56,731 nucleotides of DNA from CBDFKQ01 sp965248855. Its GTDB lineage: Bacteria; Bacteroidota; Bacteroidia; Cytophagales; 172606-1. Within the stretch, counting starts at the first letter, position 1; each line of letters opens with the position of its first letter. Shown in pieces: positions 51,568 to 56,731 of the stretch. Location of the stretch: NCBI GenBank assembly GCA_965248855.1, contig CBDFKQ010000020.1, positions 1-56,731 of the forward strand, given 5' to 3'. The translations under genes and the position numbers were made by a program. The notes beneath the pieces were generated by a model. The model was given only the letters and a program-made list of their open reading frames with translations. It was not told where the DNA came from and ran no database searches.

Positions 51568-52542
51568 ATGCTGAAAAAAGAAGTTACTTTAGGAATTGAC
51601 ATAGGAGGAACAAATACAAAAGTTGGAATAGTTGACAGGGATGGAGAATGCCTTGCAAATAGTGTAATGGCTACAAGGGCTGATGAACCAATCGAATTTT
51701 TTTTACCAAGGCTTTATCATACTATTGATGCTATGGTACTGCCCTTTACAGAATCTGTAAATTTATTGGGAATAGGAATAGGTGCACCAAATGCAAATTT
51801 TTATACAGGTTTGATAGAGCAACCTGCCAATTTAAAATGGGCTGATAAAACACCATTAGCCAAGCTGGTGGCAGATAATTATAAAATCCCCGTAAAATTA
51901 ACAAACGATGCCAAAGCTGCAGCTATTGGCGAAATGAAGTTTGGTGTTGCTAAAGGAATGAAAAATTTTATAGTTCTTACTTTAGGTACCGGTTTAGGAA
52001 GCGGTATTGTGGTTAATGGAGAGGTTGTATACGGTGCAGACGGATATGCAGGTGAGTTTGGACACGTGATTGTAAATGCAAACGGAAGAACATGCGGCGG
52101 AGGAAGAAGAGGTTGCTTGGAAGCATATGTTTCAGCCACCGGAATTTGCAGGACTATTTATAAATTATTAGCAGATTATCCTGATCCAAGTGAACTGAGA
52201 GATATTCCATTTCATGAATTATCTGCAGAAATGATTACGGAATCAGCATTAAGAGGCGATAAAATTGCCTTGGAAGCTTTTGAATATACGGGAAGGATTT
52301 TTGGAATGAAACTGGCTGATTTAGTTGCTATTTTAAGCCCCGAAGCTATTATATTATTTGGAGGCTTAACCAGATCAAAAGAATTATTATTTGAACCTAC
52401 CAAAAGATATATGGAAGAATACATGTTTCCTATATTCAGAAACAAGATAAAATTATTAACTTCAGGCCTTGAAGGGGCCAACACTGCAGTTCTGGGTGCG
52501 AGTGCCTTAATATGGAATGAATTGGATAAAACGATGATTTAA
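51568..52542 (+). CDS. ROK-family sugar kinase (glucokinase-like)
   Basis: The 324-residue protein has the phosphate-binding motif GIDIGGTNTKVGIV, LTNDAKAAAIGEMKFG, VLTLGTGLGSGIVVNGE and the zinc region NGRTCGGGRRGCLEAYVS. The usual CxCGxxGC motif is here CGGGRRGC, so the middle cysteine is Gly and one zinc ligand may be missing. GHVIV with the catalytic-region His (EFGHVIV) is kept. No DNA-binding N-terminal domain is present, so it is a kinase, probably of glucose, rather than a repressor. It ends at a terminator shared with the small secreted protein gene. Confidence 0.88.
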   Translation: MLKKEVTLGIDIGGTNTKVGIVDRDGECLANSVMATRADEPIEFFLPRLYHTIDAMVLPFTESVNLLGIGIGAPNANFYTGLIEQPANLKWADKTPLAKLVADNYKIPVKLTNDAKAAAIGEMKFGVAKGMKNFIVLTLGTGLGSGIVVNGEVVYGADGYAGEFGHVIVNANGRTCGGGRRGCLEAYVSATGICRTIYKLLADYPDPSELRDIPFHELSAEMITESALRGDKIALEAFEYTGRIFGMKLADLVAILSPEAIILFGGLTRSKELLFEPTKRYMEEYMFPIFRNKIKLLTSGLEGANTAVLGASALIWNELDKTMI

Positions 52543-52575
52543 TTCATTCTTTTATAAAAAACTATTGAATGGAAT

Positions 52576-52630
52576 AAAAAGATAAGCTTCCGTCGGATAT
52601 TGTTTCCGAAATGGAAAAGCTTATCTTTTT
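52576..52630. terminator. Two-way terminator between the ROK and small secreted protein genes
   Basis: AAAAAGATAAGCTT (52576-52589) pairs with its exact complement at 52617-52630 around a 27-base loop. The right arm covers the last codons and stop of the convergent small gene. Confidence 0.8.
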
Positions 52631-52914
52631 TCGTTTACCCAAGTATAAATAACCAAAGCTGATTGACCGGCTATATTACCTGCAATTTTGCATTTCGCTT
52701 CGTTCATATCTGTGCAATCCTTTATAATAGGCTTAATTTTTTGCATCGACTCCGGTTGTTGTACTGAACACGACATAAAAGCGGCGGCATATGTATTGTG
52801 GCCTTTGTTAATCTTAACCGAATTTTGTTCACTTGAAGATTTATACGGGAAACCCATACTCATAGTGAATAAACTCAAGGCAAGTAAAAATGTTGAAATT
52901 TTTATTTTTTTCAT
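52621..52914 (-). CDS. Small secreted protein of unknown function
   Basis: The 97-residue protein has a signal peptide (KKIKISTFLLALSLFTMSMG, cleaved near residue 22). The mature part of about 75 residues has three cysteines, in FMSCSVQQPE, KDCTDMNEAKC and nearby, which could form a disulfide in the periplasm. I do not recognise the family. Its stop codon lies in the stem of the terminator shared with the convergent kinase gene. Expression from its own promoter is likely. Confidence 0.65.
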   Translation of the reverse strand: MKKIKISTFLLALSLFTMSMGFPYKSSSEQNSVKINKGHNTYAAAFMSCSVQQPESMQKIKPIIKDCTDMNEAKCKIAGNIAGQSALVIYTWVNEKR

Positions 52915-53141
52915 TCCACTAAGTTTAAGATGTATTAATAACTTCGATACAAATGTAAAACTAATTTACTACTTTGCAATACAAGGTACTATATTTTTTA
53001 TTTTATTTTTTTGTCCTAATACTATGTCTATATACCCTATTTGATTTAACCTCTATCGTTACTATTTAAGGAGTTAAGATTTATATAAAAGGTTGCATAC
53101 AGAACTTCAAAAGTTTTCATTTTTTTTCCTGTATAGAAATT

Positions 53142-53200
53142 TTAACAAAATTATAAGATTAACAATTACTTTAACATTCTTTCATGTTAAAGAATGTTAA
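53142..53200 (+). promoter_or_regulatory. Cluster of TTAACA hexamers, candidate response-regulator operator
   Basis: TTAACA occurs at 53142, 53159 and 53171, and its complement TGTTAA at 53185 and 53195. The last three make a perfect 12-bp inverted repeat (TTAACATTCTTT, loop CATGTT). The site is about 50 bp before the sensor kinase start. In Bacillus, PhoP binds repeats of TTAACA-like hexamers; the similarity makes autoregulation plausible. The rest of the 52915-53253 gap is AT-rich with no gene. Confidence 0.5.
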
Positions 53201-53226
53201 AAAAAATATTTATTCAACATTGCTCT

Positions 53227-53234
53227 TACTTTTG
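53227..53234 (+). promoter_or_regulatory. Candidate -7 box for the two-component operon
   Basis: TACTTTTG fits TAnnTTTG, 20 bp before the sensor kinase ATG and 27 bp after the TTAACA cluster. No good -33 element is seen, which would fit an activated promoter. Confidence 0.4.
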
Positions 53235-53253
53235 TATAAGTAAAGATAAATGA

Positions 53254-55119
53254 ATGAAAAAAAACGATATTCAATGGATAATTGCATTAATGTCACTTGC
53301 ATTGATGTGTTTGGTTGGATTTCAAATATATTGGATTAGCGAAGCGGTTGAAATTAGGAAGGAAAGATTTAGCCAAAGTGTACATGAGGCTATGCAAGCC
53401 GTAGTGAGAGACCTTGAAAGATATGAAGTATTGATTCTGGCATCAAAAAAATTACAAAAGATTAAGCAGGATCAAAATATTATATTTAACCCGGCAAATA
53501 AAACCGAAACTCAGACATTTAAAAATAAATATTACCGATCAAAGTATTTTTTTAAAAACAATCGGTATTTTAATATAAGCCGATTTTATACCCCAACCGG
53601 AAAAGATTTTAAAACCGGAGGCAATATAAAAATGATGCCGTCCGATCTTTTAAAAAATAATCAAGTCACAGCCTTTTTTTTATGGTTAGATACACTTCGC
53701 TCAATTAATTCAACATTAAACCGGGAGAATGATATCTTCGATTTAATAGATCATAATAATGCTTTATTAAACTTTAATGAGAAAAACAAAAACGACCTTA
53801 ATGATTTAAACAACCTGCAAATATTAAAAAATATTGATCGTTGGAAGGATGAAAAAGATTCTATTTTAGCCTATTATATATCTTCTGAAAGAGTGCCCGC
53901 TTTTATAAAGTTGGAAAACACCAACTTACTTAGGAACAAGGATAAGGTGGTGAGAAAAAAGATAGATTCTTTGAATACCTTTAAATCCAATCTCAGAGAA
54001 AATTTTGAAAATATTCAAAAAAAGACGGATTTAATAAAAGGGGTTTTTGATGAAATTTCCAACAAGCCGCATACTTTAAATGAAAGGGTGAATAAAAGAA
54101 TTATAGATTCATTGATTAAAATTGAATTTATTAACAAAGGCATACAAATGTCTTATTTTTTTGCAGTTAAGGAAGAAAATAATCGTTTTGTTTTTACCTC
54201 ATATTCCGGTTGGCAACAGGTAAATAAAATGAACATGTTAAAGGTTCCTCTTTTTCCGAATGATTTGCTCAACGAAACGGGTTATCTATTAATTTATTTT
54301 CCTGATCAGCAAAATCAATTTTTTAAAGAGATGGGTTTTGTTTTTATCAGTTCAGTAATACTGATATTAATTATTTTACTGTGCTTTTACATTGCAGTAA
54401 ATACTATTGTTCATCAAAAAAAACTTTCAGTAATTAAAAATGATTTTATTAATAATATGACGCATGAGTTAAAAACACCTATTGCTACTATTTCGCTTGC
54501 TACAGAAATGCTTCAGGATAAGGATGTACAGAATTCTCAAGGTTTAAGCAGGTATTTACAAATAATAAAAGATGAAACAATAAGGCTGGGCAAACAAGTT
54601 GAAAAAGTTTTACAAACTGCCTTAATCGATAAAGGTGATTTAAAATTAAATTTTGAGAAAATTAATGCTCATGAAGTTATTCAACAAGTGATTAACAATA
54701 TGAGTATTCAAATAGAATCAAAATCCGGGAAAGTAAATTTAAAATTAGATGCCGTAAATTATTTTATTCAGGCTGATGAAATCCATTTAACCAATATAAT
54801 TCACAACCTGCTTGATAATGCCAATAAATATTCCGAATTAAATCCTGAAATAGAAATATCAACTTATAATAAAAAGGATGGCTTAATTATAAGGATTTCA
54901 GATAATGGTATTGGAATGACCAAAGAACAATTGAATAAAATTTTTGATAAATTCTATCGTGTTCCTACAGGTAACATTCATAATGTAAAAGGATTTGGAT
55001 TGGGATTAAGTTATGTAAAAAATATTATTGAGTTACATAAAGGGACAGTAAAAGTTGAAAGCAAGTTGAATGGAGGAAGTGTATTTGAAATATTTCTGCC
55101 ATTTAAACAATTAATTTAA
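53254..55119 (+). CDS. Membrane sensor histidine kinase
   Basis: The 621-residue protein has a transmembrane helix at residues ~9-28, a large periplasmic, Asn/Lys-rich region with coiled-coil character (about 30-365) and a second helix (~366-390). A HisKA domain follows, with the phospho-acceptor His404 in THELKTPIA, then a HATPase domain with N-box NIIHNLLDNANKYS, DNGIGM and GFGLGLSYVKNI. The response regulator follows eight bases downstream. The sensed signal is not known: the sensor region matches no domain that I can name. Confidence 0.92.
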   Translation: MKKNDIQWIIALMSLALMCLVGFQIYWISEAVEIRKERFSQSVHEAMQAVVRDLERYEVLILASKKLQKIKQDQNIIFNPANKTETQTFKNKYYRSKYFFKNNRYFNISRFYTPTGKDFKTGGNIKMMPSDLLKNNQVTAFFLWLDTLRSINSTLNRENDIFDLIDHNNALLNFNEKNKNDLNDLNNLQILKNIDRWKDEKDSILAYYISSERVPAFIKLENTNLLRNKDKVVRKKIDSLNTFKSNLRENFENIQKKTDLIKGVFDEISNKPHTLNERVNKRIIDSLIKIEFINKGIQMSYFFAVKEENNRFVFTSYSGWQQVNKMNMLKVPLFPNDLLNETGYLLIYFPDQQNQFFKEMGFVFISSVILILIILLCFYIAVNTIVHQKKLSVIKNDFINNMTHELKTPIATISLATEMLQDKDVQNSQGLSRYLQIIKDETIRLGKQVEKVLQTALIDKGDLKLNFEKINAHEVIQQVINNMSIQIESKSGKVNLKLDAVNYFIQADEIHLTNIIHNLLDNANKYSELNPEIEISTYNKKDGLIIRISDNGIGMTKEQLNKIFDKFYRVPTGNIHNVKGFGLGLSYVKNIIELHKGTVKVESKLNGGSVFEIFLPFKQLI

Positions 55120-55127
55120 CTTTTTAT

Positions 55128-55820
55128 ATGAACGCAGTCAAAATTCTTTTAGTAGAAGATGATCAAAATTTAGGGCAATTACTTCAGGAGTATCTGAATT
55201 TAAAAAATTTTGATACTGATCTCGCACGTGATGGTGAGCAAGGGTTATCGCTCTACATAAAAAATAAATATGATGCTTGTATATTGGATGTAATGATGCC
55301 AAAAAAAGATGGTTTTACATTGGCAAAAGAAATAAGGATGGATAATGTAGATATTCCCATTATATTTTTAACAGCCCGTTCAATGAAAGAAGATACTTTA
55401 GAAGGCTTGCGACTTGGTGCTGACGATTATTTAACCAAACCTTTCAGCATGGAAGAACTGCTTCTCAGGCTCAAGGCTATTTTGAGGAGAATAAAAAATA
55501 AAGAAAATGATGAAGAAAAAAATACTTTTAAAATAGGCATGTATGACTTTGATGCCATTCACCAAAGTTTGAAATTAAATGGGCAAAATATAAGGTTGAC
55601 AAATAAAGAAACGGAATTACTAAAACTGTTATGCTTAAATATTAACCGGGTTTTAGAAAGATCTGCTGCTTTAACATTAATATGGCATGATGATACTTAT
55701 TTTAATGCCCGCAGCATGGATGTTTTTATTGCGAAGTTGAGAAAATATTTAAAAGAAGACCCTTCAATAGAAATAGTAAACATCCACGGAACAGGATATA
55801 GATTGCAAATTTTAAAGTGA
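55128..55820 (+). CDS. OmpR/PhoB-family response regulator
   Basis: The 230-residue protein has a receiver domain with ILLVEDDQNL, phosphoacceptor D54 in CILDVMMPKKDG and Lys104 in YLTKPFSMEELLLR. The winged-helix DNA-binding domain spans ~130-228 and contains LTNKETELLKLLCLN, YFNARSMDVFIAKLRKYL and the closing GTGYRLQI. It is the partner of the kinase just upstream. Proteins of this class bind direct hexamer repeats, and the TTAACA cluster at 53142-53200 is a good candidate for its own promoter site. A 107-bp gap separates it from the next gene on the other strand. Confidence 0.94.
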   Translation: MNAVKILLVEDDQNLGQLLQEYLNLKNFDTDLARDGEQGLSLYIKNKYDACILDVMMPKKDGFTLAKEIRMDNVDIPIIFLTARSMKEDTLEGLRLGADDYLTKPFSMEELLLRLKAILRRIKNKENDEEKNTFKIGMYDFDAIHQSLKLNGQNIRLTNKETELLKLLCLNINRVLERSAALTLIWHDDTYFNARSMDVFIAKLRKYLKEDPSIEIVNIHGTGYRLQILK

Positions 55821-55927
55821 TTTATAAAATAATTCGAGAACCTTAAATATTTAAAGTAAAAAAATTTTGACGGGCAGGATTTTAAAATCGGACAAGAATT
55901 TTGAATTATTTTTTTTAATGAAAATTT

Positions 55928-56731
55928 TTAAATATCGTTTTCATATTTCTTAAATCCTTTATCTTCTAATTGCCTCCAACTAATCTTCCATAAATGTTTT
56001 CCAATTTCTTTATTATAACTAATCATTGAGCTTCTAATGGGCATATTTTTAAAAAAATATTTACCTGTTACATTTTCAACTTTATTACTTGAAGCCAGAT
56101 AAATGGATGTTTCAGCACCCTTTTCCGGAGTAATAGAAAAAAAAATTCCGAAAATTTTTATAAGTTTTAATATTATTCCATTATCACGGCCAATATTGGT
56201 CGAAACAAAACCGGGATGCAAAGTATTTACGGTTATTTTACTTCCTTTAAGCATTTCTGCAAGCTCGTACGTAAAATAGATCTGAGCAAGTTTCGATCGA
56301 CCGTAAGCTTTTAATCCATTATATTTCTTTTTTGTTTCCAAATCTTTAAAGTCAATATCACTCCATCTATGCCCATCAGAACTTACATTAATTATTCTGG
56401 CTGATTCACTTTTTTTTAAAATGTCAAGTAAACAATTGGTAAGGAAAAAGTGCGACAGGTAGTTCACTTGCCAATGAGCTTCTATATTGTCATGGGTTTC
56501 ATGTCTTTCTTTATAAAAAAGCCCTGCGTTGTTAATTAAAACATCAAGCCTTTCTAATCTATTTTTTACATTTTCAATTAATTGCTTTACACTTTCCAAA
56601 CATCCAAGGTCAGCCACAAAATAATCAACCGCCTTACTTTTGCTTAACTTTCTAATTTCGGTGCATACATATTCTGCCTGAACCTGACTGCGACAAACAA
56701 TCGATACATTTGCACCCATTTTTGCCAATTC
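55928..56731 (-). CDS. Short-chain dehydrogenase (retinol dehydrogenase-like), 5'-truncated
   Basis: The gene runs off the right edge: the frame is open to the last base, and the TTG at 56728 is not a real start. The missing part would carry the TGxxxGIG motif. The visible part has LAKMGANVSIVCR, DLGCLESVKQLIENV, VLINNAGLFY, catalytic Ser in INVSSDGH and the YxxxK pair in AYGRSKLAQIYFTYEL, as in the retinol-dehydrogenase/WWOX-like SDR branch. The C-terminus PEKGAETSIYLASS is also typical. Substrate unknown. Confidence 0.88.
   Translation of the reverse strand, partial: ELAKMGANVSIVCRSQVQAEYVCTEIRKLSKSKAVDYFVADLGCLESVKQLIENVKNRLERLDVLINNAGLFYKERHETHDNIEAHWQVNYLSHFFLTNCLLDILKKSESARIINVSSDGHRWSDIDFKDLETKKKYNGLKAYGRSKLAQIYFTYELAEMLKGSKITVNTLHPGFVSTNIGRDNGIILKLIKIFGIFFSITPEKGAETSIYLASSNKVENVTGKYFFKNMPIRSSMISYNKEIGKHLWKISWRQLEDKGFKKYENDI

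Noticed and set aside
52688..53044. 118-codon open frame on the plus strand near the small secreted protein gene
   Set aside because: It overlaps the minus-strand gene with a clear signal peptide, and its own product looks like a shadow of the complementary strand followed by random AT-rich sequence.

Overview
The window looks like a chromosomal piece of a low-GC member of Bacteroidota, most likely of the Chitinophagia/Chitinophagales type. The basis is the gene families (Bacteroidota-style MraY with an internal insertion, dihydroorotase with a DDQVH motif, RDD, DUF3500, Uma2 and LemA/TPM proteins, a kynurenine-pathway pair for NAD synthesis), several TAnnTTTG-like -7 boxes, no consistent Shine-Dalgarno sequences, and GC of about 30 percent by eye. 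Most of it is housekeeping and envelope metabolism. I see no prophage, plasmid, CRISPR array or intact insertion sequence.

Layout. 1-8.2 kb: the end of an ABC exporter, lysA, a class A penicillin-binding protein, then a Kdo (LPS inner core sugar) block: kdsA, a transaldolase-like barrel fused to KdsD-type CBS domains, and a KdsC-like HAD phosphatase. 8.4-14 kb: AraC regulator and short-chain dehydrogenase, RDD membrane protein, inositol monophosphatase, secreted nuclease, acyl-CoA dehydrogenase. 14.3-18 kb: prfB with its programmed +1 frameshift, then an O-antigen polymerase/ligase-like protein overlapping a glycosyltransferase. 18-22.5 kb (minus strand): GMC oxidoreductase with its small subunit, and glmS. 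23.1-27.3 kb: a small secreted peptide and a glycosyltransferase/toroid fusion paired with a GH130 protein. 27.7-31.8 kb: a dcw cluster remnant, mraY-murD-ftsW, in which mraY is split by a -1 frameshift exactly at a T TTA AAC heptamer. 32-35.4 kb: pfkA and a LemA/TPM cluster. 35.5-41.4 kb: 3-hydroxyanthranilate dioxygenase, kynureninase, a broken HicB-like gene, DnaJ-TPR, peptide deformylase, dienoyl-CoA isomerase-like protein. 41.7-46.3 kb (minus strand): DUF3500, a Uma2 gene with a nonsense codon, L-serine dehydratase, a PAS-REC-HPt protein. 46.8-56.7 kb: A-type Fe-S protein, dihydroorotase, tRNA-His, a Tat-exported metallophosphatase, dnaA, a ROK kinase, a two-component system and a partial dehydrogenase.

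Many genes serve the cell envelope: lysA, PBP1A, glmS, mraY, murD and ftsW for peptidoglycan, the Kdo block for lipid A core, and Wzy/GT4 for surface glycan.

The observations most worth following are (1) the transaldolase-CBS fusion standing where arabinose-5-phosphate isomerase is expected, with two altered active-site positions; (2) the mraY frameshift; (3) an intergenic repeat family, with a 35-bp GATA-rich module and a second module whose hairpin shows a compensatory base-pair change; and (4) a cluster of TTAACA hexamers in front of the two-component system.
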